Assembly: GCA_020426485.1 (NCBI GenBank)
Contig: JAGQPY010000007.1
Location: 1 to 43,290 of the forward strand
Length of the DNA stretch: 43,290 bases
From: Planctomycetaceae bacterium
Lineage (GTDB): Bacteria > Planctomycetota > Planctomycetia > Planctomycetales > Planctomycetaceae
Direction: 5' to 3'
Each line of letters opens with the position of its first letter. Within the stretch, counting starts at the first letter, position 1. Of the stretch, positions 9,394 to 18,839 are shown in pieces. The position numbers and the translations under genes were made by a program. The notes beneath the pieces are model-generated. The model was not told the DNA's origin. It saw only the letters and a program-made list of their open reading frames with translations, and did no database searches.

Positions 9394-10353
9394 GTGCTGA
9401 CAATCATAGTGCCGGTCATGAATGAAGATGGCAGCCTGCAACAGTTGTGGAGCGAAGTGCAGTCCTCAGCGGCGACCGCCGTTGACCAGTTTGAGGTCAT
9501 CTTCATTGACGATGGCTCGACCGATCAATCGTGGAGCCTGATTCAGAAGCTGGCCTCAGAGCACAGTAACGTTCGGGGAATCCGATTCCGCAGAAATTTT
9601 GGTAAAGCGGCCGCCCTGACCGCCGGAATGAAAACTGCCAAAGGTGATCTGCTGATGATGATGGACGCTGACCTGCAGGATGACCCGGCGGAAATTCCGG
9701 AAATGTTGCGGCTGATTGGTGACGGTTTCGACGTGGTCAACGGATGGAAAAAGCGACGTTTAGATCCATGGCATAAGGTCTACCCCAGTCGAGTGTTTAA
9801 CTGGATGGTCAGCTCAATGACGGGGTTAACGCTGCACGATCACAATTGCGGACTGAAAATGTTTCGCACGATCGTCGCTGCTGAAATTGAAATCTATGGC
9901 GAACTGCACCGTTTCATTCCCGTCCTCGCTCACGCGAAAGGATTCAAAGTGACGGAACTGCCGGTCCATCATCGGGCTCGACAGCATGGCCATTCCAAAT
10001 ATGGAGTCCGTCGTTTTCTTCGAGGTCTTCTCGATTCACTCACCGTGACCTTCCTGATCACGTTTGGCCGACGCCCACTTCACGCGCTGGGGGGAATTGG
10101 ACTCTTCTTTTTCAGCGTTGGAGCACTGGGCCTGTGCTACCTGTCATCCCTCTGGATTCTGATGAATCTTCTTGGCTGGATTGATCCGTCAGCCATCGGC
10201 AATCGCCCGTTGCTGGCTTATTCTGTTGCCGCCCTGCTGCTGGGAGGCCAGACGCTTTCGCTGGGGCTTCTGGCAGAACTCATTGTCGCCTACACCGGCC
10301 GTTCGACGGCTCAGTACAGCGTTTCTGAACTAACGCCCCCCCGGATGTCCTGA
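9394..10353 (+). CDS. GT2 glycosyltransferase, polyprenyl-phosphate sugar synthase type
   Basis: 319 residues, GTG start at 9394 ([14 protein letters not shown]). GT-A fold signatures are present: [10 protein letters not shown] with DDGSTD at 39-44, [10 protein letters not shown] with the metal-binding DAD at 91-93, and NCGLKMFR at about 151. [11 protein letters not shown], typical of DPM1/GtrB-like enzymes, sits near 204-214. Two C-terminal membrane helices follow (about 230-258 and 275-300). Enzymes of this type transfer a sugar from a nucleotide donor to a polyprenyl phosphate on the cytoplasmic face. The convergent gene encodes a GT-C-like membrane protein that could use the lipid-linked sugar. 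The stop overlaps the 3' end of that gene by 24 bp. Confidence 0.85.
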   Translation: MLTIIVPVMNEDGSLQQLWSEVQSSAATAVDQFEVIFIDDGSTDQSWSLIQKLASEHSNVRGIRFRRNFGKAAALTAGMKTAKGDLLMMMDADLQDDPAEIPEMLRLIGDGFDVVNGWKKRRLDPWHKVYPSRVFNWMVSSMTGLTLHDHNCGLKMFRTIVAAEIEIYGELHRFIPVLAHAKGFKVTELPVHHRARQHGHSKYGVRRFLRGLLDSLTVTFLITFGRRPLHALGGIGLFFFSVGALGLCYLSSLWILMNLLGWIDPSAIGNRPLLAYSVAALLLGGQTLSLGLLAELIVAYTGRSTAQYSVSELTPPRMS

Positions 10354-12786
10354 TGGAATCGCGGGCAATTGCCTGCCGAAATGCGATGCGACTCGGTAAA
10401 GCTGAATGGACTTCCACGTCCCGTCTTCCCGGATCAAATCATCGGCACCTTCCCAGGACGTCACCTCCTGTCGAGCCTGGTCATTCATCCCGGTCCAGTC
10501 GCTGAACCTGAGACAAACCGGATCCTCCAGCACGTGATTCTCCAGCAGTGACCTGAACCGGATTGGCATCACGAAGTCGGTGAACCCGTAACTGCCCGGA
10601 AGTCTGTAGCGAAGTATCTCACTCCAGTTGACGTAGATGTGCGTGATGTTTTCCCGCTGAAGAATGGAATGGATCTGCTCGGCAGGTTTCATCGATGAAT
10701 TCCGCGAGCTTCCGCCTTCTTCTTTCAGCCAGAGTTCAAAGATGCTGTCGTCAAACACCGTGTTGTAGACGACTGGAAACTTCATATCGAAAACTTCTGC
10801 CTCGCCAACCATCAGAACCCGAGCATCCTGCGGTAACGACGTGTTAAGGATTCGAATATCCGATCGAACAGGCAGACGTGCAGCCGACTCCATCTTCATC
10901 AACCCTGCGTGAAACCCCACAACGGGAAGCCGGGAGAATCCATAATTGAAAACAAGAGTGATCAAGACAGCGGCTGAAATGACAGAACGCCAGACTCCAT
11001 GATTGTTCCGAGCCCACGCGGCCCCGCACAGAACGGCCAATAGGGGAACCACGGGGATCCAGAATCGATCAATTCGATGTGTGAATGCCCACCACGAAAA
11101 CAGAATCCAGGTACTCCACAGAAGTACGCTGCGAACTTGCGGATCCCGAAAACCGAACAGAAGTGCAGGAATAAGACACGCAAACAGAAGCCCATTCTGC
11201 CAATCATTGGCCATCGCAACGTCGGCGATGTGGTGCGGCAGGCCCGCCAGATGATGGTCTCCCGGACCATGTGCCCTGCCCCACTTCTGATCCATCTCCG
11301 AACTCCAGTCCCTGCTGTGGAACAGTGAGTCAGCCAGTGGATAGACAGGATTTCCGTGCCAGGCAGTATTCCGCAGCATCCAGGGACCAATCGAAAACAG
11401 AAGTCCCAATCCGAAAAACACACTCAACGTTAGAATGCCGTGGATGTGGTGTCGATTGTCCGTTTCAGCAGCCGCCGCCACTTGCCGCCGGCCATTCACT
11501 GCCAGAACGATAACTGCCGGAAACACGGCAGTCACCAGCCCCGGATACTTGGACGCCATCGCGCTGCCGGAAAAGAACCCGATCGCCAATGACCAGAGCT
11601 GATCGCCGCTGGGCTGTACCTGCACCCACAGCAGGCACAACATGACTGTGGCGATCACGTAGAACGTCACGGCACCTTCGGCGTAAGCAATGATCGAGAT
11701 TCGAATTGTCCAGGGCGTTGATATTAACGCCAGAGCAGCGATGTAGCCGGCTTCTCGCGAAAACCAGCGCCGCCCGATTGCATAGACACAAAGAACAGAC
11801 ATCAACTGAAAACTGCTGATCGCCAGCTTTCCGGCCACGGCACCCGCCCACCAATCCTGGGCCAGCACCATGGCAGCCAGACAGACCATTTCACTCAGAA
11901 ATGGAAAACTGGTGTAGACGTTGTGTCGCAGTGGATGAATTTCCCCGGCAAGAAACCACTCTTTTGGTCCCTCCAGGTGGTACTCACGAACGTCGAAATC
12001 GAATGGCGGAGTCATCCCGCCCAGCAGAATATGAACCACAAACGGAGCCAGCAGGAGACCACAAACAATGCAGCCCGTGTTTAGCCGATGTCTTCGATTC
12101 GGCCTGGCCGACGCCTTCTCTGGATCGTTATGTGCAGCGTTCGTATCGGAGGTGTCGCCAGATGAATTCAGTGGCTCTGCATCCGAACGCTGACACACCC
12201 CGGTGCCGGTCACGCGGGTCTGACTACGCCCGGCCTTCGCATTGAGTCGACACCGAAACTGCCCTGCCCCTAAAGACACAACAGAGACAATCGCCGGCAG
12301 CCACAGAATCCACGGCCGCAAAAGGCTGCTCAATCCACAGGCCAGAATCCACACGGAAAACAATGACGTGCCGATTCCGAATGTCAAAACCAGCCGTTCG
12401 CTCCTCAGGAGCTGAACCTTCAATGAAACCCGCCGAGCCCAGGGCCAACCGATGCACCAGACAATGAACCACGTCTGCAGGGCCACGGCCATGAACGGCA
12501 GTCGCTCCCGAAGGTTTCCCCATCCGGCCGTATCGTCAGCGCCGAACGTATAATCGAAGGGATTTAAAATCGCCGGCGCGCTGTCAAGAATCAATTGCCA
12601 GATGTCAGACCTGAAGAGATCGCGAGACGTGCCGTCGGTGTCGGTGAAAGGCGAATTGTTCGGCAGCCGACTGTTAAAAAAGGCAATAAGAAACCACACA
12701 ACCCAACCGGAAGCCATCAACGTTTTCATCGTAGAAAACGCTCGAGAGCGGCGAGGGCCGTCAGTCAATCCTGCTGTGTGTTTCAT
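10330..12786 (-). CDS. Multi-spanning GT-C-like glycosyltransferase (family 39-type)
   Basis: An 818-residue integral membrane protein with about 12 or more hydrophobic segments and a soluble C-terminal domain of about 180 residues. The first long extracytoplasmic loop carries [15 protein letters not shown] (about 265-280), resembling the acidic loop 1 motif of GT-C transferases of the ArnT/PMT group, followed by [14 protein letters not shown] polar Asp/Asn/Ser-rich linker sits near 190-235. These enzymes transfer a sugar from a polyprenyl-phosphate donor in the periplasm; the substrate is unknown. ATG 12786 is used; ATG 12729 ([14 protein letters not shown]) is an alternative closer to the first helix. 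A run of seven C bases (10336-10342) lies in the overlap with the GT2 gene, so a length error there would change both C termini. Confidence 0.75.
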   Translation of the reverse strand: MKHTAGLTDGPRRSRAFSTMKTLMASGWVVWFLIAFFNSRLPNNSPFTDTDGTSRDLFRSDIWQLILDSAPAILNPFDYTFGADDTAGWGNLRERLPFMAVALQTWFIVWCIGWPWARRVSLKVQLLRSERLVLTFGIGTSLFSVWILACGLSSLLRPWILWLPAIVSVVSLGAGQFRCRLNAKAGRSQTRVTGTGVCQRSDAEPLNSSGDTSDTNAAHNDPEKASARPNRRHRLNTGCIVCGLLLAPFVVHILLGGMTPPFDFDVREYHLEGPKEWFLAGEIHPLRHNVYTSFPFLSEMVCLAAMVLAQDWWAGAVAGKLAISSFQLMSVLCVYAIGRRWFSREAGYIAALALISTPWTIRISIIAYAEGAVTFYVIATVMLCLLWVQVQPSGDQLWSLAIGFFSGSAMASKYPGLVTAVFPAVIVLAVNGRRQVAAAAETDNRHHIHGILTLSVFFGLGLLFSIGPWMLRNTAWHGNPVYPLADSLFHSRDWSSEMDQKWGRAHGPGDHHLAGLPHHIADVAMANDWQNGLLFACLIPALLFGFRDPQVRSVLLWSTWILFSWWAFTHRIDRFWIPVVPLLAVLCGAAWARNNHGVWRSVISAAVLITLVFNYGFSRLPVVGFHAGLMKMESAARLPVRSDIRILNTSLPQDARVLMVGEAEVFDMKFPVVYNTVFDDSIFELWLKEEGGSSRNSSMKPAEQIHSILQRENITHIYVNWSEILRYRLPGSYGFTDFVMPIRFRSLLENHVLEDPVCLRFSDWTGMNDQARQEVTSWEGADDLIREDGTWKSIQLYRVASHFGRQLPAIPSGHPGGR

Positions 12787-12847
12787 GGCCGAACAACCAT
12801 AATGGCCGACGTTCTGTCAGTGGTCCTGTGTAATCTGCCCGGTCAAC

Positions 12848-12879
12848 AAAAAAAGACTCCCGACCGATGACCGGGAGTC
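12848..12879 (-). terminator. Rho-independent terminator downstream of the HEAT-repeat gene
   Basis: On the minus strand GACTCCCG (12879-12872) pairs perfectly with CGGGAGTC (12862-12855) across a 9-nt loop and is followed by seven T bases (12854-12848). It lies about 157 bp after the stop of the minus-strand HEAT gene and upstream of the GT-C-like gene on the same strand, so it insulates the two. Confidence 0.85.
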
Positions 12880-13035
12880 GCAACATCTTCTACGAAAGCA
12901 GATCCAAAAACGCGAATTCAACTCTCAGAACTATTTCGAACCGCTCACAAAACCGGAACCGGCTCCCGTAACGCGGCAGAAACCCAGTGGAATAACTGTC
13001 GGAAAGTGCGTCTGTCCCGGTTTTGTCAGGGCCTC

Positions 13036-13992
13036 TTAATTTTTCTGATACCCGAACGTATCGATCAATCGCAGTCCGGCGCCAGACAAAGGATCGCGGG
13101 CCGGTACCGGCGGCGGAATGACAGCAACATCTGAATCATCATCTGGATCCACTGAGAATCCGACCTGCTCAGCAGACGGTGAAACGAAGGCGAGAGTTTC
13201 TGATTTCTGAACCGGGTCTGCAGCTGTCAGACCACTGGTCTCGGAATTCTGCGTTGTACTGCGAGACAAACGTATCCCGGACGAAAACGTTACACAACAG
13301 CCGTCTTCAATTCGGTAACCACTCGCCTTCAACGCCTGTTCCGCCTGCCGGCGAACCGAAGGATCACAATCACCCAGCGCGGTGGTCAGTGCGCGGATGA
13401 CAGGGCTTCCGCAGATGCAGCGATTGCGGCGAATCTGGTCACCAATTTCATCGGCTGCTTTGGCACGCACGTGCTCATCTGCATCGTTCAGGGCATAGAT
13501 GAACGCATTCATGATCTCCGGATGGCAGCAGCAGTCAAAATGGTCACCCAGCCGATGGATTGCACGGCGACGATCGGCCGCATAACACCCTGTCATTGAC
13601 TGGTGGATCAGTTCCGCAATCGCACAGCAGGTTTCTCTGTCAAAACACTGTCCGGTGCAGCCTTCTGAGCACCCCGCTGAACAGAAACTCCCCGTGGGCA
13701 AATCCATGTCACTGGCGACTACAGAACAGGACTCCGGAGAGCACAGGCAGCCTTCTGCCATCGACGGTTCCGCGCAATCAGGTTTCCGACACCAGTCCTT
13801 GCGTTGGTAGGAATAGACGTTGATACAACACGGACGAGCGATCGTTGGTTGACAACACTCCGGCGAACAACCGTCGGCACATCCACCAGACTTCTGCCCG
13901 CCGACAAAGCGAAGAACTCCGGCGAAACCCTGCGTCGAAAAAAGCAGAACGCCGGCCAACAGAGCAAACGTCCTCAAGGCAGACACAGACAT
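13036..13992 (-). CDS. Secreted Cys-rich HEAT-repeat protein
   Basis: 318 residues from the ATG at 13992, chosen because AGGAG lies about 7 bp upstream and the signal peptide (MSVSALRTFALLAGVLLFST) begins there; an in-frame ATG at 14175 would add 61 residues with no signal sequence in front. The next roughly 130 residues hold about 21 Cys, often as CC or CxxC-like groups (for example CADGCSPECC). A pair of HEAT-like repeats follows at about 150-240 (ALNDADEHVRAKAADEIGDQI; ALGDCDPSVRRQAEQAL). The C terminus is polar and Asp/Pro-rich. HEAT repeats bind proteins; the Cys-rich part suggests extracytoplasmic disulfides or metal binding. No enzyme motif is seen. It has its own terminator. Confidence 0.75.
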   Translation of the reverse strand: MSVSALRTFALLAGVLLFSTQGFAGVLRFVGGQKSGGCADGCSPECCQPTIARPCCINVYSYQRKDWCRKPDCAEPSMAEGCLCSPESCSVVASDMDLPTGSFCSAGCSEGCTGQCFDRETCCAIAELIHQSMTGCYAADRRRAIHRLGDHFDCCCHPEIMNAFIYALNDADEHVRAKAADEIGDQIRRNRCICGSPVIRALTTALGDCDPSVRRQAEQALKASGYRIEDGCCVTFSSGIRLSRSTTQNSETSGLTAADPVQKSETLAFVSPSAEQVGFSVDPDDDSDVAVIPPPVPARDPLSGAGLRLIDTFGYQKN

Positions 13993-14466
13993 GATTGCAC
14001 TCCTGACAGATCGAGCAAACAGAACCATCACCCGCTCCAATAATTCCTTTGAATCCAGACACAGGACTTCAAAGGATTCCAGGTGATATGGTGGCTGACG
14101 GCATCGCATGGGTTGTAAACAAAACCCTGCTCCGTCCGGATCTATCGACTGTGCCGAACAATTCGCTTGATACAACGGGCCGCGAGTCTACTCGTACCTG
14201 ATCTCCATGTTTCAGCGGTCCTGTCGGTAGCGAAAGGCAGTCAAATCCTGACGACTGTGCGGCATTTGACGATCGTTCAGCCGAATGCCCCACCGGAGAG
14301 CAAAGGGAGCCGTGAGTTGCGAGTCGCGGTGAGATTCCGGGCGAATGCCACTGAAAAGCGGGAAGTTCCGGCCTGCTGCAAAGGCAGATCATTCAGAACA
14401 ACCGGCCTGCATACTCAGATCGTCGCCATCGGAGCATAAGCAGACAGTTCGAGAGATCAGAGGAGC
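13993..14466. other. Intergenic region upstream of the Cys-rich HEAT gene
   Basis: About 470 bp between the HEAT gene start and the stop of the small membrane protein gene, both on the minus strand. It presumably holds the HEAT gene promoter. Open frames here on both strands are short and lack domains. No clear repeat or hairpin was recognised. Confidence 0.45.
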
Positions 14467-14655
14467 CTATCGTGCTTTTCTGATGCAGTCCACGGCCATG
14501 AAGATGGTGATTCCGGCCCCCAGAATGAACAAAACGTCAAAGGCCGATTGTCCACCAAACAAAGCTCCGGTCGCAAGATCTGCAATCGCCGCCACAGCCA
14601 TCAGTGCCGCGATAACGAGCGAGACGTAGACAATATTCTGAGAGAGACCCGACAT
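14467..14655 (-). CDS. Small two-helix membrane protein
   Basis: 62 residues, starting MSGLSQNIVYVSL. There are two hydrophobic helices at about 8-32 and 38-56, with a short Gly/Asp-containing loop (ATGALFGGQSAFD) and a basic C terminus (RKAR), so both ends probably face the cytoplasm. The strong membrane pattern over its whole length argues for a real gene, although no family was recognised. It lies downstream of the histidine kinase on the same strand, separated by 272 bp that include a stem-loop. Confidence 0.6.
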   Translation of the reverse strand: MSGLSQNIVYVSLVIAALMAVAAIADLATGALFGGQSAFDVLFILGAGITIFMAVDCIRKAR

Positions 14656-14713
14656 GCCAGAATCCAGCTACCGAATGAATCGAAACAAATCTGTCGAAAT
14701 CTGACGCCGATGA

Positions 14714-14744
14714 TTCCGGGTTTCACAACAACCGTTGTCCGGAA
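14714..14744 (-). terminator. Bulged stem-loop between the histidine kinase and the small membrane protein
   Basis: TTCCGG (14714-14719) pairs with CCGGAA (14739-14744) and inside it ACAAC (14725-14729) pairs with GTTGT (14734-14738); five bases bulge on one side. It lies between two minus-strand genes. There is no clear T-run, so termination is uncertain; a 5' leader structure of the small gene is the alternative. Confidence 0.35.
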
Positions 14745-14927
14745 TGTTCGCGAACTGCCGACCTTTTGAGAGCACGTCGCTGGTCAGCGCTGTAACTCTG
14801 CAATCTGCAGCGAGTATATGTGGTTTGATTCGGCGGATACCAGTATGAATCCGCCGCAGACCAGGCTTAAATGTGTTTTCAGAGCCCAGTCGGCCGTTCT
14901 TCACTCAACAACTGCGGATTTTAATGA

Positions 14928-16544
14928 TCACGCTGCCCGCTGCTGCGGCTGGCGACGTGGCAGGCGAACACAAAACCGACTGCCCCGTCCCGGCCCATCG
15001 CTGGACGGGTCAATGGTACCGCCGTGCTCCTCGATAATTCGGTGCGTGATGCTGAGTCCCAGTCCGGTCCCCTGCCCCGTTTCTTTCGTCGAATAGAACG
15101 GCTCGAACAGGTGGACAATGTTCTCCGGCTTCATGCCGTGTCCATCATCCGCGACCTCAAAAACGACCCAGTCGGTTTGCTCTTCCACTCGAACTGTCAC
15201 TCGTCCCCCGGAGGCCGTCGCCTGTAGTCCATTCGCCACCAGATTCAGAACAACCTGCTTCATCTGAGACGCGTTGATTTCCGCCATGACAGGGTTGGTT
15301 TGCTCGAAGACGACCTGACGATCGCTGTAACGCCCCATAGGCCGAACCATTTCCAGAACTTCTCGAATCACCTGCGTCAGATCGTCGAGCCGCTTTTCCT
15401 GCTTTTCGTTCCGAGAGAAATCCAGCAGACGCCGCGTGATCTGCCCACAACGCTTCGATTCGCGTTGAATCATTTCCAGACGTTCCATGGCTTCCCGTGT
15501 ATCCGGAGCGTCCGGATTCAACTGATCACTCAAACGCATTTGAAGCGACTCAGCCGCCATGGATATGGCCGAAAGCGGATTGTTGATTTCGTGTGCCACG
15601 CCGGCAGCCAGAAATCCCACACCGGCAAGCCGTTCTGAACGAACAAGCTGCCGACTGCGTTCTTCAACTTTGGCATTCAGATTGTCTTCAGCTTCCTGAA
15701 AGCGATCGGCCATTCGATTGAAGTTGGTCGTCAGCTCTGAAAACTCATCATCCCATCGAGTAACGGGTTGCAGGCGATAATCGGTATCGCCGTTGGCAAT
15801 TCGAGATGCTCCTTTGGCAATTGTTCGCAGTGGATTGGAAACCCATTGAAATCCGCAGTAAATCGTAACTGCGTACGACACACACCCAACACCAACCAGA
15901 GACAACACGAGGTTCAACAGCGCCGCGGACTGATGTTTCTCCGCCTCAAGCGAAGCCAGAACGTTCTGTTCCTTTTCGTAGGACGGCAAACGCTGAAGGT
16001 TGTTGAAAATACCCGCCTCCAGCAGGTCCAGCTTCAACATCGTCTCGCGCAGAAGGAAGTATCGCGTTTCCTTGCGGGAATCCGGTGAGTACCGAAGCTC
16101 ATCCGCCAGGTTGGCCATCGTCGTCAGGTACTGGCTGACATTTCTCAGAGTAATCTCCTGAAACGGATGCCTCCCCCGAAGTCCCAGCGCCAAACGATGA
16201 GGATCTGCGGCCGCCGCATCGCTGCGTCGCCAGAATTCGTCAAGCCTGGAACGACCATGTCGAACTGCCTGCAGATACTTCAGCCGAATATCCTGAATCG
16301 CATCGTCATTCGACAGATCCACTTTGGACTGCAGAGGAAGGTGAAGCGTCATCTGAATGCGATTGACGGCCTCAACCAGCTCAGCCTTGCTGGGCGTCTT
16401 GTGAACCAGATCTTCCAATCGACTCACTGCTTCCTGATGATGCAGCAACCCCCAAATGGCATATCCGGACATCAACAGCATAAAGCCCAGCGCGATCGTA
16501 AATCCTGTTACAAGTCGCCTGCGAATACTCTTAAGCAGGAACAC
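14928..16544 (-). CDS. Membrane sensor histidine kinase (HAMP-HisKA-HATPase)
   Basis: A 538-residue kinase. One helix lies at about 11-33, then a helical periplasmic sensor region (about 34-205), a second helix at about 207-231 and HAMP at about 233-286. HisKA follows with the phospho-accepting His in GVAHEINNPLSAI (His about 318), then a HATPase_c domain with N box QVVLNLVANGLQATA, G1 VADDGHGM and G2 GTGLGLSI. The domain layout and HEINNPL box resemble NtrB/ZraS-type kinases. GTG 16544 is preferred, because GGAGG lies 5 bp before it; an ATG at 16556 overlaps that Shine-Dalgarno. No response regulator gene is adjacent, so it is an orphan here. The ligand is unknown. Confidence 0.9.
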   Translation of the reverse strand: MFLLKSIRRRLVTGFTIALGFMLLMSGYAIWGLLHHQEAVSRLEDLVHKTPSKAELVEAVNRIQMTLHLPLQSKVDLSNDDAIQDIRLKYLQAVRHGRSRLDEFWRRSDAAAADPHRLALGLRGRHPFQEITLRNVSQYLTTMANLADELRYSPDSRKETRYFLLRETMLKLDLLEAGIFNNLQRLPSYEKEQNVLASLEAEKHQSAALLNLVLSLVGVGCVSYAVTIYCGFQWVSNPLRTIAKGASRIANGDTDYRLQPVTRWDDEFSELTTNFNRMADRFQEAEDNLNAKVEERSRQLVRSERLAGVGFLAAGVAHEINNPLSAISMAAESLQMRLSDQLNPDAPDTREAMERLEMIQRESKRCGQITRRLLDFSRNEKQEKRLDDLTQVIREVLEMVRPMGRYSDRQVVFEQTNPVMAEINASQMKQVVLNLVANGLQATASGGRVTVRVEEQTDWVVFEVADDGHGMKPENIVHLFEPFYSTKETGQGTGLGLSITHRIIEEHGGTIDPSSDGPGRGSRFCVRLPRRQPQQRAA

Positions 16545-17035
16545 AACAACCTCCATGCTGTACGTGTTCAGATTTCAATCAATCCAACTCCGGCACTACC
16601 AGCTCCGACCCTCAGGAAGCCACTGCTCAGACCGCTGACCATATCAAAAATGCCGTCGTAGACGAGATTAAGAGTCCGAAGCCACAGGGGACTCGCTGCC
16701 TCATTCACGAACTGCCGACACAAGTCTGCTGATCAGTCGTCTAATTGAGCAACCATCGATCGACTGGAGCGATCCTGAGTCTCAAGGTGTTCAGTCGGCC
16801 GAACGGCAGATTCTGCCGTTTCACGAGAATGATATGTCGTAGAGGCATGCCCGAACAGACGAATAATACCGGCAAAAAACCGGAGAAATCAGCGTTCACC
16901 TTCACAGACCACAGTGTTTGGCAGGCAAGGGCCGGCAAAGCAGAGGAATTCGTCGAACCTGTTCGGCCCGCAGTGATGGCAGCGAAGCCGCAAATCGTGA
17001 CCGATCAGCTCATTCCGGCCTCTGACCGGATTCGC
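16545..17035. other. Intergenic region between PP2C and histidine kinase genes
   Basis: About 490 bp between two minus-strand genes, presumably holding the kinase promoter. A 5-bp inverted repeat, TCCGG (17014-17018) / CCGGA (17026-17030), lies just after the PP2C stop. A 134-codon open frame at 16745-17149 (+) runs antisense into the PP2C gene and has no domain. Nothing else is recognised. Confidence 0.45.
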
Positions 17036-18379
17036 TTAACCCTGCATTGTGCGCGTATGGTGATAGAGTTCCTTCATCACAACATCAATCGCAGTTGCGC
17101 GAAGCTGTACGCAGCGTCCAGGATCATTCTTTTTAACTGCGTCGATTGATTGCTGACGCAGATCCTGCAGTGCCTTCGGGTCAACGGGCCAACCGTTATC
17201 GATCGCTGCCTGAGTCAATTCGCTTTGCGCCTCAGCAAGAAACTCCAGGAAATCCGGAGTCACCTCAGCCGAACTCGTCCGATACGGTGACTTCTGAGCG
17301 GGCAGTGAGCCGACTGGCAGATGCATCCCCGACCCACCAAGAATCGGAGTCGATACTGCACCATCCCCGGATGCCGTGACGCCGATGGAGGCCACCAGTC
17401 GAAAGAAGCCAAGGATCAGCGCCACACAAATTATGGAAAGACCAATACCATTGTGACCGAGTGCCAGCGCTGCCAGGCCAAACGTTGCCAGAAAGCTGAA
17501 CAGGACCAGGGACCATTCACTGATCCGGCGTCTGGAACGCTTCTTACTCAAAGCATCGGTTGTCCGCCCGAACGAGACCTCCTTTGTCGCATGATCAACG
17601 ACCGGACTACTGACAGCAGGGTAGCTGCGGACGTCAACAACGATGGCCGTGACGTTGTCCGCTCCTCCCCGACAATTTGCCAGATTGATCAGAAGTCTGG
17701 ACGCTTCCGCCGGAGCCAGACTCGACGCCACAGCACCGATTTCACTGTCGCTGACGTGTCCGGTCAGTCCGTCAGAACAAAGGACAAATCGATCGCCGCT
17801 CTGAACATGAAATGGACCTTCGATGTCGATCTGTACGCTCTGATCCGGACCAAGACATCTGGTGATGACGTTCCGCGGATGCAGCAGATCAACATTTTCG
17901 ATCGTGGCACGTCCGGCCCTGATCATTTCCCATTGAAGGCTGTGATCGAACGTCAGCTGCTCAATTCTTCCAGAGCGAACGCGGTACACACGACTGTCTC
18001 CCACGTGACCAACACACGCGCCAGTCGCAGATAATGCCAACAGGGAACAAGTTGTCCCCATGTCTGAAAACTCCGGATTCTCCCGAGCCTTGTCACTGAT
18101 CGCCCGATTAGCGGCTGTCATGGATGCAAGAATTCGGTCCGGAATACTCTCAGCGTCGATTTTGAAATAGGACAGCTGAACGGTCTCGACTGCGATTCTG
18201 CTGGCAAGGTCCCCAACGGAATGGCCACCCATTCCATCCGCCACGACAAACAAGTGTCCGCTGTCAGAAAAACACTCGAAGTCATTACAGAGCTTCACAG
18301 CGAGTGAATCCTGATTCGCCGCCCTGCGCATTCCGACATCGGTGCGTGAGGCATACTGAACCAAGGGTTGATCACTCAT
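17036..18379 (-). CDS. PP2C-family serine/threonine phosphatase with membrane anchor
   Basis: 447 residues. The N-terminal 245 or so form a PP2C (PPM) domain with the usual metal-binding motifs: NQDS at 22-25, VVADGMGGH at 45-53, GHVGDSRVYR at about 120, CSDGLTGHV at about 200 and GGADNVTAIVVD at about 235. It removes phosphate from Ser/Thr of proteins, usually opposing Hanks-type kinases. A linker leads to a hydrophobic pair at about 295-340 (VLFSFLATFGLAALALG), then a C-terminal helical domain (about 370-447), so the catalytic part is membrane-tethered. No kinase gene is next to it; the sensor kinase downstream is a His kinase. The leader contains alternative hairpins, one touching the start codon. 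Confidence 0.9.
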   Translation of the reverse strand: MSDQPLVQYASRTDVGMRRAANQDSLAVKLCNDFECFSDSGHLFVVADGMGGHSVGDLASRIAVETVQLSYFKIDAESIPDRILASMTAANRAISDKARENPEFSDMGTTCSLLALSATGACVGHVGDSRVYRVRSGRIEQLTFDHSLQWEMIRAGRATIENVDLLHPRNVITRCLGPDQSVQIDIEGPFHVQSGDRFVLCSDGLTGHVSDSEIGAVASSLAPAEASRLLINLANCRGGADNVTAIVVDVRSYPAVSSPVVDHATKEVSFGRTTDALSKKRSRRRISEWSLVLFSFLATFGLAALALGHNGIGLSIICVALILGFFRLVASIGVTASGDGAVSTPILGGSGMHLPVGSLPAQKSPYRTSSAEVTPDFLEFLAEAQSELTQAAIDNGWPVDPKALQDLRQQSIDAVKKNDPGRCVQLRATAIDVVMKELYHHTRTMQG

Positions 18380-18424
18380 TTCGACAAGCTCAGTAAAGGG
18401 GCGTCGAAACCACGGAGGTTTCGA
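18379..18424 (-). promoter_or_regulatory. Mutually exclusive hairpins in the PP2C leader
   Basis: In the minus-strand transcript TCGAAACC (18424-18417) pairs with GGTTTCGA (18411-18404), a perfect 8-bp stem with a 5-nt loop. Part of the second arm, TTTCGAC (18409-18403), can instead pair with GTCGAAA (18385-18379), whose last base is the A of the ATG. The two stems cannot form together. The second would cover the start codon. This layout is typical of translational switches, but no ligand-binding domain is recognised. Confidence 0.45.
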
Positions 18425-18568
18425 AGTTCGCAGGAAAGCGGCATAATCATCTCCCGATCAGAAACAGCGCCGTTTGGCAGTGTAATTGGCTGTTCGTTGA
18501 TGGCAATTCAATGAAATCATGATGGGAGACCAAATCAGATAAAACACAGCCACACACGGGGAGCCCCC

Positions 18569-18661
18569 GCAGCCGATTCGAGCTACCGCTCGGAAATACT
18601 CCCGCTGATCATTCTGCAAAGATGCGCGCACGGAGCGCGGAACTGACAGAGTCAGACTCCA
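18569..18661 (+). repeat. Dispersed intergenic repeat, copy C
   Basis: Positions 18576-18620 match the reverse complement of copy A at 33 of 45 positions without gaps, and of copy B at 30 of 45, with most differences being transitions. Similarity continues with small gaps to about 18660. The copy lies in the roughly 515-bp region between the divergent PP2C and PEGA genes; one frame reads FELPLGNTPADHS. Function unknown. The rest of this intergenic region holds the PP2C leader hairpins and a palindrome. Confidence 0.6.
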
Positions 18662-18839
18662 GAGGCTGCCTGACAATGGCACTACGACCAACGCACCACA
18701 GGGAACCAATCGTAAAGCATTACCCAAAAACAACTTACAACAAACCAAACCGCTACAGATCCTTCACAAACGAGAAACCGCTATTGGCCCGGTCGAGTAA
18801 CATCGAGTAGCCTTCCAAGCCTGTCCCCTGCAACTGTAC

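Noticed and set aside
16870..16886. Short CCGG-CAAAAAA-CCGG element as a terminator of the PP2C gene
   Set aside because: The stem is only four base pairs, with no T-run after it on the minus strand; it lies about 150 bp from the stop.
14928..18379. Histidine kinase and PP2C as a dedicated two-protein signalling pair
   Set aside because: PP2C enzymes act on Ser/Thr phosphate, the kinase is of the His type, and about 490 bp separate the genes. Proximity alone does not support a functional link.
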